DNA from: Symplocastrum torsivum CPER-KK1
GTDB lineage: Bacteria > Cyanobacteriota > Cyanobacteriia > Cyanobacteriales > Coleofasciculaceae
Length of the DNA: 64,000 bases
Direction: 5' to 3'
Assembly (NCBI GenBank): GCA_019358875.1
Contig: JAHHIF010000032.1
Span: 1 to 64,000, forward strand
A program made the position numbers and the translations under genes. Of this stretch, positions 9,101-16,744 are shown in pieces (the first letter of the stretch is position 1; every line of letters starts with the position of its first letter). The notes beneath the pieces are model-generated. The model ran no database searches and was not told where the DNA came from. It was given only the letters and a program-made list of their open reading frames with translations.

Positions 9101-10286
9101 GACTGAATTAGCAGAAGACTTTATCGCTCCCCGTACTCCAACAGAGGAAGCGATCGCAAAAATTTGGGCTGAGGTTCTGAAGTGCGATCGCATAGGAGTT
9201 CGTGACAACTTCTTCGAGTTGGGAGGTGATTCACTTTTAGCCGTCCGCCTCATGGCTCAGATTCACGAGCAGTTTGAGCGAGATTTACCGCTATCTGCCC
9301 TCTTCTTAAATCCTACAGTTGAAGGTCTAGCAAGTGTTCTAGGGCAAGAATCAGATACTCTGCCTTGGTCTCCCTTAGTTCCCCTTCAGCCTGCTGGTTC
9401 AAAGCCACCTTTCTTCTGCGTTCATCCAATCTTCGGTACTGTCTTCCCTTATTATGAATTGGCTTATTGTCTAGGATTTGACCAACCCTTTTACGGGTTG
9501 CAGCCTCTAGGACTGGATGGAGAACAACCTCCCTTAACTCGCATTGAGGACATAGCTGCTTACTACATCAATTGCTTGCGTAAAGTTCAGCCGTCTGGTC
9601 CCTACTTTCTCGGAGGCTGGTCTTTCGGGGGTTTAGTTGCTTTTGAAATGGCTCAACAACTGACGAGAGGGGGGCATCAGGTCGCTCTACTCGCTCTACT
9701 GGATACCCTTGCTCCAATTCCTGGCAACATACCTTCCTTTCGGGAGGGCTTCAAGTTTCTTCTGACCACAGCAACGCGCTCAATTTGGTCATTTTTACTC
9801 GACTATTTTTATTTAATAACTGCTTCTAATAAAGACGAAAGTAATAGTTTCTTGCCTAGTTTTACTAATTTCAATAAGCTTTTTCAGTGGCTTGGAAGTA
9901 GTGAAACCTTGTCCTCTCTTTGGAGAAAAGCCGCTTTAACTAGCCTCATCCCTCAGGAGTCTAGAGAGCGAATACTGAGCGAACTAAACATTCGCCCTAT
10001 GCTTCGTGTCTACCAAGCTAACAGCCAAGCCAATCTCAACTATGTCCCACAGGTCTATCCAAACCCAATTACTCTTTTAAGAACAAGTGGTGAGTCTAGT
10101 ACTGCTCATAAAGACTCAACTTTAGGCTGGAGTCAGCTAGCTAGGGGAAAAGTGGAAGTTCATCAGGTTCCTGGTAATCACCTAACAATGCTAAAGAAAC
10201 CCCATGTTCAGGTTCTCGCTGAACAGCTAAGAATTTGTATCAAGAATACACAGGCTGAAGGATTCGGCAAAGGGTGGGACAGGTAA
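6114..10286 (+). CDS. Single-module NRPS, C-A-PCP-TE
   Basis: A 1390-residue nonribosomal peptide synthetase. The condensation domain (about 20-470) has HHIVCDG with H161 and D165. The adenylation domain (about 480-985) shows YTSGSTGKPKG from 647, NAYGPTEATVW and GRIDEQVKIRG. The carrier domain has GGDSL with S1040 as phosphopantetheine site, and the C-terminal thioesterase has GWSFGG with S1170. There is no epimerase or methyltransferase domain. Aligned to GrsA by eye, the specificity residues read D-A-F-T-I-A-A-V-W-K, closest to the phenylalanine-type pocket DAWTIAAICK, so a bulky hydrophobic or aromatic residue is likely. A lone module with an N-terminal C domain and its own TE suggests condensation of a loaded acyl or aminoacyl donor with one amino acid, then release. 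The donor is not encoded in an obvious way. Confidence 0.92.
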   Translation: MSQHLADNSLRAAEEKLNTLEESEVFVFPASFAQQRLWFLDRLFPGNSFYNVSAALRLTGSLNIAALEQTFNEIVRRHEALRTTFRMLEGQLVQVIAPSLTIPLPLVDWRSLPATEQEAETRRLATEERSRSFDLSSELLLRVMLLQLDSSEHVLLLNLHHIVCDGWSIGVLLRELGTLYTAFANNQPSPLPELPIQYADFADWQREWLQGEVLETQLAYWKQQLDNLPLLNLPTDQPRPATPTYQGATQFLELPKNLSQELDALSQRQGVTLFITLLAAFQTLLYRYTQQEDIVVGSAIANRNRQEIEGLIGFFVNSLVLRTNLSGNPTFLELLDRVREVALGAYAHQDLPFEKLVEELHPERNLSYHPLFQVAFSLQNTPIKALELPGLTFSLLDFDNPSAKFDLEFHLWESPEGLRGQVTYSTDLFDDARITRMLRHFQTLLESIVANPQQRLCDLQLLIESERHQLLVEWNDTQTDYQKDLCIQQLFEAQVEQTPDAIALVFEDEQLTYRELNNRSNQLAHYLQKLGVEPEVLVGICLERSVEMIVGCLSILKAGGAYVPLDPTYPQERLNFMLEDAQIPILLTHSVLAPLFKGGWGDRATYSGQQNQLSLVCLDKEADAITQQSKENPISSVTPNNLAYVIYTSGSTGKPKGVLVQHQGLCNLSQVQIQTLNLSACNRILQFASLSFDASIFEIVMALLTGATLYLAKKESLLPGTALIQLLRDRAITHVTLPPSLLAVLPAQELPELRTIISAGEACSTDIVKRWASGRRFFNAYGPTEATVWSTVAELSDGSEKLSIGRPIANTQVYILDSYLQPIPIGVPGELYIGGDGLARGYLNQPELTTQKFIPNPFSHKPGERLYKTGDLARYRPDGNIEFLGRIDEQVKIRGFRIELGEIETVLNQHPDVKEAVAIAKEDVSSNKRLVAYVVPNQEQLQTVEAQDCASSLRCFLKEKLPEYMIPSAFVMLEALPLLPNGKVNRRALKGLSTDKTELAEDFIAPRTPTEEAIAKIWAEVLKCDRIGVRDNFFELGGDSLLAVRLMAQIHEQFERDLPLSALFLNPTVEGLASVLGQESDTLPWSPLVPLQPAGSKPPFFCVHPIFGTVFPYYELAYCLGFDQPFYGLQPLGLDGEQPPLTRIEDIAAYYINCLRKVQPSGPYFLGGWSFGGLVAFEMAQQLTRGGHQVALLALLDTLAPIPGNIPSFREGFKFLLTTATRSIWSFLLDYFYLITASNKDESNSFLPSFTNFNKLFQWLGSSETLSSLWRKAALTSLIPQESRERILSELNIRPMLRVYQANSQANLNYVPQVYPNPITLLRTSGESSTAHKDSTLGWSQLARGKVEVHQVPGNHLTMLKKPHVQVLAEQLRICIKNTQAEGFGKGWDR
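7888..7920. repeat. C-rich/G-rich palindromic repeat inside the A domain
   Basis: The segment CCCCCCTTTTTAAGGGGGG, followed by TTGGGGGGATC, is an imperfect palindrome of the type scattered through many cyanobacterial genomes. Here it is read in frame as LAPLFKGGWGD inside the adenylation domain, between the ILLTHS region and the A3 core motif. It adds a loop without breaking the frame. Confidence 0.6.
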
Positions 10287-10296
10287 TTTGATATAC

Positions 10297-11085
10297 ATGT
10301 CTGAAAACAAGCTCATCACGCTTTTAAGCGATTTTGGCTTGAGCGATGTCTATGTGGGAGTGATGAAAGGTGTCATTGCTCAAATCAATCCGGCTTTGAC
10401 GGTTGTAGACTTAACGCACCAGATTCCACCTCAAAACATTGCGGCTGGTCGATTTAGCTTAATGAATGCTTACCCTTACTTTCCAGGTGGGACGGTGCAT
10501 ATTGCCGTAGTCGATCCAGGGGTAGGAAGTCGCCGGAGAGGAGTAGCTATCCAACTCGATGCTGGCTTCTTGGTCGGGCCAGACAACGGGTTATTCAGTG
10601 GTGTTTTGAGCGAAAATTCGGTAGTTGCAGCGGTTGAACTGACAAACCCTCAATACTGGCGGACACTATCACCCAGCACGACTTTTCACGGACGAGATAT
10701 CTTTGCTGCTGTAGGAGCGCATCTTGCCAGTGGTATTTCGATAGAACTGTTGGGAGAGGTGATTGACCCAAAAACTTTGGTGCAACTGGGGATTCCTGAA
10801 CGGACACTAACGCCTACTAGTGTCACAGGTTGCATCCAATATATCGACCACTTCGGTAACTTAGTGACTAATATCCCTGCGGCTGATGTCGAAGGAAAAA
10901 CTTGGTCAGTCGCGGTTGGTACCCACATGATCCCAGCTAGCCAAACCTATAGCGATCGCAAACTAGGAGACATTGTTGCTCTAATTGGTAGCCACGGTTG
11001 GCTGGAAGTTGCAGTTAACGGGGGTAGTGCCCAGTCTGAGTTGCAGCTAGACACGGGTGCGAACGTGCAAGTTCTACTAGCTTAA
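10297..11085 (+). CDS. SAM hydroxide adenosyltransferase (DUF62 family)
   Basis: A 262-residue member of the DUF62/fluorinase-like family, which cleaves S-adenosylmethionine with water or hydroxide to adenosine and methionine. Family marks are ITLLSDFGLSDVYVG at the N-terminus, VVDLTHQIPPQNI, HIAVVDPGVGS and FLVGPDNGLFS, with a C-terminal beta-barrel part containing YIDHFGNLVTNIP. I see no long extra loop that would point to a halogenase. ATG 10297 is preferred; an in-frame TTG at 10288 would add three residues. The gene follows the NRPS stop by ten bases, so the two may share a transcript. A metabolic link to the NRPS is not evident. Confidence 0.85.
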   Translation: MSENKLITLLSDFGLSDVYVGVMKGVIAQINPALTVVDLTHQIPPQNIAAGRFSLMNAYPYFPGGTVHIAVVDPGVGSRRRGVAIQLDAGFLVGPDNGLFSGVLSENSVVAAVELTNPQYWRTLSPSTTFHGRDIFAAVGAHLASGISIELLGEVIDPKTLVQLGIPERTLTPTSVTGCIQYIDHFGNLVTNIPAADVEGKTWSVAVGTHMIPASQTYSDRKLGDIVALIGSHGWLEVAVNGGSAQSELQLDTGANVQVLLA

Positions 11086-11228
11086 ATTTATACCGTTGTA
11101 GCCTTAGTAAACCCAGATTGGCGGCATTAACAAGTCACCAACTCAAACAAGACCACCAGTTATACTGAAGACACCTGTAACTACTACAAAGTTAGTACCA
11201 CAACAGGCTTATTATCTTTTGCAGTTTT

Positions 11229-11248
11229 AAGAGCGTTGCTCTTTTGTT
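11229..11248 (+). terminator. Short hairpin with T-rich tail after the DUF62 gene
   Basis: AAGAGC-GTT-GCTCTT followed by TTGTT forms a six-pair stem with a tight loop, about 145 bases after the stop. A second stem, ACTCAAT with ATTGAGT, lies at 11268-11289. The 327-base gap before the next gene shows no other feature. Confidence 0.4.
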
Positions 11249-11412
11249 AAATCTCTTCTTCCAAGAGACTCAATTCTGTACGATTGAGTTGGGTATTGTA
11301 GCTTTTTCTTAAGAGTACCCAAGAGGTACGATTAGGGAAGATTACTGCCGTCACGAGGCTAAAAGTTTTTTAAGAGATTCAACACTTTTACAGCAACCAA
11401 GGAAAATCAACT

Positions 11413-12072
11413 ATGACTCAGCTTATACAATCTGATCCAGAATTTTACCAAGGGCAATTTGGCGACTTTACGATTACCGAAAGCGATCGCACTGGTGTCA
11501 TTATCTACCGAGCTGGCTTAGCCGTAGCCGCTCTGAGCTTCGCCGTCGGTACCTGGCTTGTATTATCCCTCGGTGATACCCCAACCGTAATGAGGATGCT
11601 AACTCTCCTGTATGCCGTGTTCAGTCTAGCGCTGGGTGTTAGTTTAGTTACCATTCACATCTATCTTGCCGCCCTACACCGGACACTTCAACTCTTTTGG
11701 GTTATCGGGAGTATAGCCGCGATTGTGTTAGCACTTTCTAGCAATGAATCACTTGCCTTATCCGTTTACAACCACCCGATGACTCTTTTCGGAGTTGGCT
11801 TTACGTTTGCGGCTTTGACAGGTATTTATTTCAAAGAAGCTTTTTGTTTCAACCGTCTCGAAACAAAGTTCCTCACTCCGCTAGTTCCAATGCTGCTGTT
11901 GGGGCATCTTACTGGTCTTTTACCAATGTTTGGAGAGCAGCTTCTACTGGGAATTTGGGCAATTTTGTTTGTCGTCTTTGCTCTGCGTAAGGTCATGCAA
12001 GCGATTCCTCCTGATATTGGTGACAAGTCAGTCTTTACTTACCTCAAAGAAAAGCGTACTGCTCATTCATAA
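11413..12072 (+). CDS. DUF2301 family integral membrane protein
   Basis: A 219-residue protein with a short polar N-terminus (about 30 residues) followed by six or seven hydrophobic segments, including GLAVAALSFAVGTWLVLSL and PMLLLGHLTGLLPMFG. The sequence matches the DUF2301 pattern found mostly in cyanobacteria and chloroplast relatives, whose role is unknown. The ATG is preceded by AAGGAAA at a workable distance. The SDR gene follows 16 bases after the stop, so the two are likely in one operon. Confidence 0.8.
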   Translation: MTQLIQSDPEFYQGQFGDFTITESDRTGVIIYRAGLAVAALSFAVGTWLVLSLGDTPTVMRMLTLLYAVFSLALGVSLVTIHIYLAALHRTLQLFWVIGSIAAIVLALSSNESLALSVYNHPMTLFGVGFTFAALTGIYFKEAFCFNRLETKFLTPLVPMLLLGHLTGLLPMFGEQLLLGIWAILFVVFALRKVMQAIPPDIGDKSVFTYLKEKRTAHS

Positions 12073-12088
12073 ATTACTAGGAGGGCAG

Positions 12089-12853
12089 ATGAGCTTGCAA
12101 AGGAAAGTGGCAATTGTTACAGGTGGCGGACAGGGAATCGGAAAAGCGATCGCTTCATCGTTTTTGAAAGAGGGGCTGCATGTTGCTATTGCTGAAATTG
12201 ATGAGGACGCTGGGAAAGAAACAGAAGCAGAATTTCAGCATTTAGGTTCAATTCAGTTTATTCATACTGATGTCTCTAATGAAGATTCAATCAAAAACTT
12301 GATTGGCGAAACAGTTAATAAATTTGGTGGCATTGATGTATTAGTGAATAATGCTGCGATCGCTAATCCAAAAAATCCACCCATTACAGAATTAAGCTTA
12401 GACGATTGGAATAAAACAATTTCTATCAATCTTACAGGAGTATTCCTTTGTACCAAGCATTCTGTACCTTATCTCAGAAAAAATAAAGGTACAGTAATTA
12501 ACATCGCTTCGACAAGAGCTTTAATGTCAGAGGATAATACCGAAGCCTATTCCGCTGCTAAGGGCGGAATTCTATCATTAACTCACGCTCTAGCTATCAG
12601 TTTAGACTCAGATATTCGAGTCAATTGTATAAGTCCGGGATGGATAGAAGTGAGCGATTGGCAAAAGCAAGCCAAACGACTCCAACCCGAACTGACAGAA
12701 CAAGACCATCAACAACATCCTGCTGGTAGAGTAGGGAAACCAGAAGATGTCGCTTCGCTGGTTGTCTATCTGGCATCTCCGGAAGCCGATTTTATCACGG
12801 GTGCAAATTTTGTCGTTGATGGCGGAATGACCAGGAAAATGATTTACCTGTGA
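12089..12853 (+). CDS. SDR family oxidoreductase
   Basis: A 254-residue classical short-chain dehydrogenase/reductase. The nucleotide-binding glycine motif TGGGQGIG is at 11-18, NNAA at 87-90, and the catalytic residues S141, Y154 and K158 sit in IASTRA and YSAAKG. The C-terminal FVVDGGMTRKM is typical. The start at 12089 is fixed by AGGAGGG at 12079-12085. A reading frame that opens farther upstream, inside the previous gene, is not needed. The substrate cannot be told from sequence. It follows the DUF2301 gene closely and is probably co-transcribed with it. Confidence 0.88.
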   Translation: MSLQRKVAIVTGGGQGIGKAIASSFLKEGLHVAIAEIDEDAGKETEAEFQHLGSIQFIHTDVSNEDSIKNLIGETVNKFGGIDVLVNNAAIANPKNPPITELSLDDWNKTISINLTGVFLCTKHSVPYLRKNKGTVINIASTRALMSEDNTEAYSAAKGGILSLTHALAISLDSDIRVNCISPGWIEVSDWQKQAKRLQPELTEQDHQQHPAGRVGKPEDVASLVVYLASPEADFITGANFVVDGGMTRKMIYL

Positions 12854-12857
12854 AATT

Positions 12858-12880
12858 AGAACGATTACTAAAGTTCTTTT
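12858..12880 (+). terminator. Weak hairpin with T tail after the SDR gene
   Basis: AGAAC and GTTCT form a five-pair stem with a ten-base loop, followed by TTT. It is four bases after the SDR stop, so termination here is plausible but weak. Confidence 0.3.
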
Positions 12881-13503
12881 GCCATGTCTGGGTTACCTTC
12901 GACTAGGCAGTTAATCTGCCATGTGAACAACAGTGCGGTATAACTGGGACAACCCCTCTTAAGCTTCCTTAGAGTGCTGATTCAGTAGTTGGAAAAATGG
13001 GTAAGGTAATGCTGACATCAGGTGGTGATGTGATGGTGAGTTAAAACAATAGATTCTCCCTATTCTCCACCTTTATAAAAACAAAAATTTAGGAGCGGTT
13101 TTTGCAGAAATGTTGAGCTATATTTAATTCATTTATGAAGTTGAGCGACGAGCCGTTTCATGTGCTACTTAGAAAACCTTCTTCCAGAGTAAAAGGATTA
13201 TTAGCCGGATGATTAAAAAATCATAGAAATTGGCTTTGAACAATTAGCGATACACAGCGTTGAGTTCTAGTATTTTGAGTTTAACAAGTTCCGAATGCTG
13301 CTTGCCAATAAATTCATTGAGTAAAAGGAGGTACTTTGTAATATGTGCAGAGTCGGGAAACTAGGTTGGAGTGATTGCGTCATGAACATCTTAAATGGGG
13401 CTGGAATCCTTAAAGCGTATCCAAGCTGAACGATGAGGAAGATACAGCTATTCACAACGGTCTCAGGTGGCGCTACTTCAACATAACTGCTTAGAAAATT
13501 ATC
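12881..13503. other. Long intergenic region with one possible small ORF
   Basis: About 620 bases without a convincing gene. The best candidate is a 28-codon frame at 13343-13429 (starts MCRVGKLGWSDC, ends KAYPS). It has AAGGAGG at 13325-13331, eleven bases before its ATG, which is a rather long spacing. The segment around 13140-13165 (GAGCGACGAGCCG) recalls the start of a group II intron domain V but cannot be followed further. No RNA gene is recognised. Confidence 0.3.
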
Positions 13504-14115
13504 ATGGGGATTTTAATTGTCACGACTTACCTGATAGCCGGACTTTCCCAGGTGTCGCTACCGTCTCAACTAGTGCCAGAATTGAAAGGGGTACAAGATA
13601 GGCTTTTATTCTCCTCAAAGCCTAATATCTTGCCTCCAGAGTCATTTGAAGTGTTTCCGCCACCGCTAGGGGAAATCATTGAAGATCAATGTCAATCAGT
13701 TCCGACAGGTGTAGGTATTCCCGGATTTCAGCCAGGAATTGTGAAAAATGATGTAATTCGGATGCTGGGTGCTCCTACTGGTACATCACGCGGCTACTGG
13801 CCAAATACCCGTGCCGTATTTTATGAATTAATTCCTGAGCAGGTAAGTTTGGGCTTTCTGTTTGACCAATACTCTGAACGGATTCGTCAAACGGAGGCAT
13901 CCTTCCAAGCTGGGGTTGGTTCTGACATGATGTTGCTGACACTCAACGGAATGCTAGGCTGCAAGCTCAATGAGCAAATAGAACAAGGATTACAACAAGT
14001 ACACCAAGGACAGACACGCCAGTACTCTTTTCAACTACATTCCCTAAAGGGTCTAATTCAACGGCAAAAAAGCGATCGCATTTATATTGGAATTTGGGAA
14101 GCAGACTTACACTAA
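13504..14115 (+). CDS. Free-standing kinase-associated C-terminal-type domain protein
   Basis: A 203-residue protein with a hydrophobic N-terminal segment (residues 1-20, a probable signal or membrane anchor), a proline-rich stretch, and a domain from about residue 78. That domain contains GIVKNDVIRMLGAPT, RGYWPNTRAVFYELIP, a QTEASF element and the end DRIYIGIWEADLH. This pattern is one I know from the C-termini of cyanobacterial Ser/Thr protein kinases. Here it stands alone with its own anchor and no kinase domain. It could be a genuine short paralogue or the surviving end of a kinase gene. The function is unknown; extracytoplasmic location is inferred from the anchor. Confidence 0.5.
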   Translation: MGILIVTTYLIAGLSQVSLPSQLVPELKGVQDRLLFSSKPNILPPESFEVFPPPLGEIIEDQCQSVPTGVGIPGFQPGIVKNDVIRMLGAPTGTSRGYWPNTRAVFYELIPEQVSLGFLFDQYSERIRQTEASFQAGVGSDMMLLTLNGMLGCKLNEQIEQGLQQVHQGQTRQYSFQLHSLKGLIQRQKSDRIYIGIWEADLH

Positions 14116-14293
14116 GTACACTGTGAAGCACTCTAGGAGAGATTTGTGCCAGAGTACACCTGTTCTTCTAAACTTTCCTAATTCTGTGCAAATTTATCTT
14201 GTTAAGGGTCGCGTTTACTCTCGTAGGCGTAGCTCTAACTTGGGTGAATTCGATTTTTTGCAGTTTGTACAGTACCCTCTTACATAAGTTCTA

Positions 14294-14941
14294 ATGCGTT
14301 TTATCTATCGGCAAGAAACCTGGGTGCTAACAATTCAAGGATGGATAGTCACTCTCGTAAGTATCACCACTTTAATGGTATTTCTCCTCAACTATATACA
14401 TCCGTTCCTTGCACCCATTTCTCCGATTAAGGCCGATATTTTGGTTGTAGAAGGCTGGGTACAAGACTATGTCATTAAAGAGGCAATCCAAGAATTTCAA
14501 AAGGGTGGCTACAAAAAAATAATTACCACAGGCTTAACTATAGAGCAAGGCTCCTACCTTACTCAGTACAAGAATTTTGCTGAGCTAGCGGAAGCGACTT
14601 TTATTGCCCTCGGTTTTGAGCAAGATCAACTTATAGCAGTTCCAGGATCAAGCGTTGTGAGAAATCGCACGGCTGCTTCTGCTACGGCGCTACGCCAGTG
14701 GTTAGTCAACTCCGATTTGACAATAGATTCAATCAATCTTTATAGCTATGATGTCCACGCCCGAAGAAGTTGGATGATTTTCAAGCAAGCACTTGCTCCT
14801 GAAATCAAAGTAGGCGTGATTGCTGCTAAACCCCTCAGTTATGATCCAAAACATTGGTGGGTTTCTAGCGAAGGGGTACGGTCAATTATTTCGGAAATAG
14901 TGGCTTATCTTTACGCACGTTTGATTGATTGGAGACGGTAA
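14294..14941 (+). CDS. YdcF/ElyC/SanA family (DUF218) membrane-anchored protein
   Basis: A 215-residue protein with one N-terminal membrane segment (about 11-35) and a soluble DUF218-type domain. Matching parts are ADILVVEGWVQDYVI, the YKKIITTGL strand, SVVRNRTAASATALR, and SYDVHARRSWMIFKQ. Members occur in cell-envelope processes, but the biochemical role is mostly unknown. Usual DUF218 proteins have more polar residues after the first strand, so this is a diverged member. The gene stands alone, with 178 bases upstream that contain no convincing gene. Confidence 0.7.
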   Translation: MRFIYRQETWVLTIQGWIVTLVSITTLMVFLLNYIHPFLAPISPIKADILVVEGWVQDYVIKEAIQEFQKGGYKKIITTGLTIEQGSYLTQYKNFAELAEATFIALGFEQDQLIAVPGSSVVRNRTAASATALRQWLVNSDLTIDSINLYSYDVHARRSWMIFKQALAPEIKVGVIAAKPLSYDPKHWWVSSEGVRSIISEIVAYLYARLIDWRR

Positions 14942-15097
14942 GCGCTTTGCCAATGGGGTGATAGGGGAAGTTCTCACTCTATTGCTCTCCTTTTATGAAT
15001 TGAATTATGAAAGTCCACCAATATACAGCGGTTTCCTGGAAAGATGAGGTACAACTCAGGTGTGTGAAACTTGTGTAGAGAGCAAGAAAAACAAAAA

Positions 15098-15118
15098 AGC
15101 TGATAGCTGATAGCTGAC
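15098..15118 (+). repeat. Heptanucleotide tandem repeat (AGCTGAT, three units)
   Basis: Three consecutive seven-base units AGCTGAT, AGCTGAT, AGCTGAC lie in the short gap before dprA. Such heptamer repeats are a known feature of cyanobacterial intergenic DNA. Confidence 0.7.
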
Positions 15119-15160
15119 GGCTTTCTGCTATTAAAGACGCTGGTGCATCAGGAGGGAAAA

Positions 15161-16285
15161 TTGGTAGAAGAACGTGCCTACTGGCTGGCTTGGTCACAGG
15201 TTGACCGTGTGGGACCTGTGTTAATCAGGCGGCTACAACAGCACTTTGGAACTCTTGCAGAGGCTTGGAAAGCAAGCGCTAGTCAACTAGGGCAAGTTGA
15301 AGGCTTTGGGTATCAAAATGTCACAAAGGTAACAGCCGCGCGATCGCAAATTAATCCCGAACAACTGCTAGAACAGCACTCCGTAAAAAACCCTAATTTC
15401 TGGACACCTGCTGATGCTGACTATCCCCGCTTACTACTAGAAATTCCCAGTCCACCTCCAGTTTTATACTATCGAGGACAGGTTCAGCTTCAGGAAAATC
15501 AGGGCATCATCCCTATGGTGGGCATTGTTGGCACCCGCGAACCGACAGAATATGGTAAACGCTGGACGCGAAAAATCAGCACGGCTTTAGCGAAGCATGG
15601 CTTTACAGTCGTTTCCGGAATGGCAGCAGGAATTGATACTAATGCTCATCACGGCTGTCTCAGTGCTGGTGGACGGACGTTAGCTGTTCTTGGTACTGGC
15701 ATCGATGTTGTCTATCCACCGCGCAATTTGTCTTTGTATGAGGAGATACAGAAACAGGGACTAGTCATCAGTGAGTATCCGGCAGGTAGCAAGCCAAATC
15801 GGGTTCATTTTCCCCAACGCAACCGCATTATTGCAGGATTGAGCCGTGCCGTTTTGGTGATGGAAGCGCCTACGAAGTCTGGTGCATTAATTACGGCAGA
15901 CTTTGCCAATGAGTTCTGCCGCGATGTCTACGCACTACCAGGTTCCTTGGATAACGAGCAAGCGTTAGGCTGCTTGGGGCTTTTGAGCAAGGGCGCTCAT
16001 GTGATTTTAAATGAAGGTCACTTGTTGGAAATGCTAGGCGCAATCCCAAACCTTGACACCGTGGTACAGCTACCCCTATTTACACAAGAACAACCCGCCC
16101 CAATCCCTCAATTAGAGCCAGAGTTGGCAAAAGTGTTGCAGTCGCTTACTTCAGAACCTACCTCATTTGATGTCGTTGTGCAGCAAGCGGGAATGGACGC
16201 GGGTTCAGTTTCTAGCGCCCTGTTGCAGCTAGAACTAATAGGGTTAGTCTCTCAATTACCAGGGATGCAATATCGACGATGTTAA
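15161..16285 (+). CDS. dprA: DNA processing protein DprA
   Basis: A 374-residue DprA/Smf, which binds incoming single-stranded DNA and loads RecA during natural transformation. It has an N-terminal helix-hairpin-helix-like part (SQVDRVGPVLIRRL), the Rossmann-fold core with VGIVGTREPTEYG, VVSGMAAGIDTNAHHG, LAVLGTGIDVVYPP and FPQRNRIIAGLS, the SGALITADFA segment, and a C-terminal winged-helix-like domain. I chose the TTG at 15161 because AGGAGGG at 15150-15156 precedes it closely. A GTG at 15143 would put that site inside the gene. The following xylanase remnant overlaps its stop by seven bases. Confidence 0.93.
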   Translation: MVEERAYWLAWSQVDRVGPVLIRRLQQHFGTLAEAWKASASQLGQVEGFGYQNVTKVTAARSQINPEQLLEQHSVKNPNFWTPADADYPRLLLEIPSPPPVLYYRGQVQLQENQGIIPMVGIVGTREPTEYGKRWTRKISTALAKHGFTVVSGMAAGIDTNAHHGCLSAGGRTLAVLGTGIDVVYPPRNLSLYEEIQKQGLVISEYPAGSKPNRVHFPQRNRIIAGLSRAVLVMEAPTKSGALITADFANEFCRDVYALPGSLDNEQALGCLGLLSKGAHVILNEGHLLEMLGAIPNLDTVVQLPLFTQEQPAPIPQLEPELAKVLQSLTSEPTSFDVVVQQAGMDAGSVSSALLQLELIGLVSQLPGMQYRRC

Positions 16286-16584
16286 AACACTTCAGAAACA
16301 AGAGTAGACTGGGTGCGTTGGTACTACTGGCGTTGGCAGCAATGTTAATGGTTTCTCTTTCTGGCAGTACACAACTTGCTGAGCAAGCAGCAGTTTATCG
16401 GAATATGATGCGGGTCTGTCTAGAAGCGGAAAACTGCACAGGGTTTGTGGTGTGGGGAGTAAGCGATCGCCATTCCTGGATTCCTAGCCATTACAATCAA
16501 CCCGATTTACCGCTAATCTTTGATAAGTCGTTCCGCCCAAAACCAGCTTATGAAGCACTCACAGAAGAATTGCAAAGGATGTAG
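16279..16584 (+). pseudogene. GH10 endo-xylanase remnant (head joined to tail)
   Basis: A 101-residue frame. Residues 1-30 are a signal or anchor segment (basic start, then ALVLLALAAMLMVSL). From about residue 34 it matches only the last 60-70 residues of GH10 xylanases: YRNMMRVCLEAENC, VVWGVSDRHSWIP, PLIFDKSFRPKPAYEAL. The TIM barrel with both catalytic glutamates is missing, so it cannot be an active glycosidase. The join is in frame, which points to an internal deletion of the central part of the gene. Confidence 0.75.
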
Positions 16585-16744
16585 ATCAACTCAACTACGC
16601 CATCAATGTTGAGTTTTGATTGGTTGGTTAGTTTCTCTTGTGGATGGACTGACTTAACCATGTCTCTAAGAGGTAAATGTGCTTATTGGTTTTCTTGACA
16701 ATTTCAATAGTCGCTTAGATACAGAAAATCCGCAGACAATAGGA

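Noticed and set aside
10297..11085. Fluorinase or chlorinase
   Set aside because: The fold family is the same, but no extra halide-pocket loop is evident; hydrolysis of SAM is the default.
13140..13200. Group II intron domain V fragment (GAGCGACGAGCCG)
   Set aside because: Only the first few bases fit; the rest of the stem and any intron-encoded protein are missing.
14087..14287. Small ORF between the kinase-associated domain protein and the YdcF-like gene
   Set aside because: It overlaps the end of the upstream gene, has no ribosome site and no protein-like pattern.
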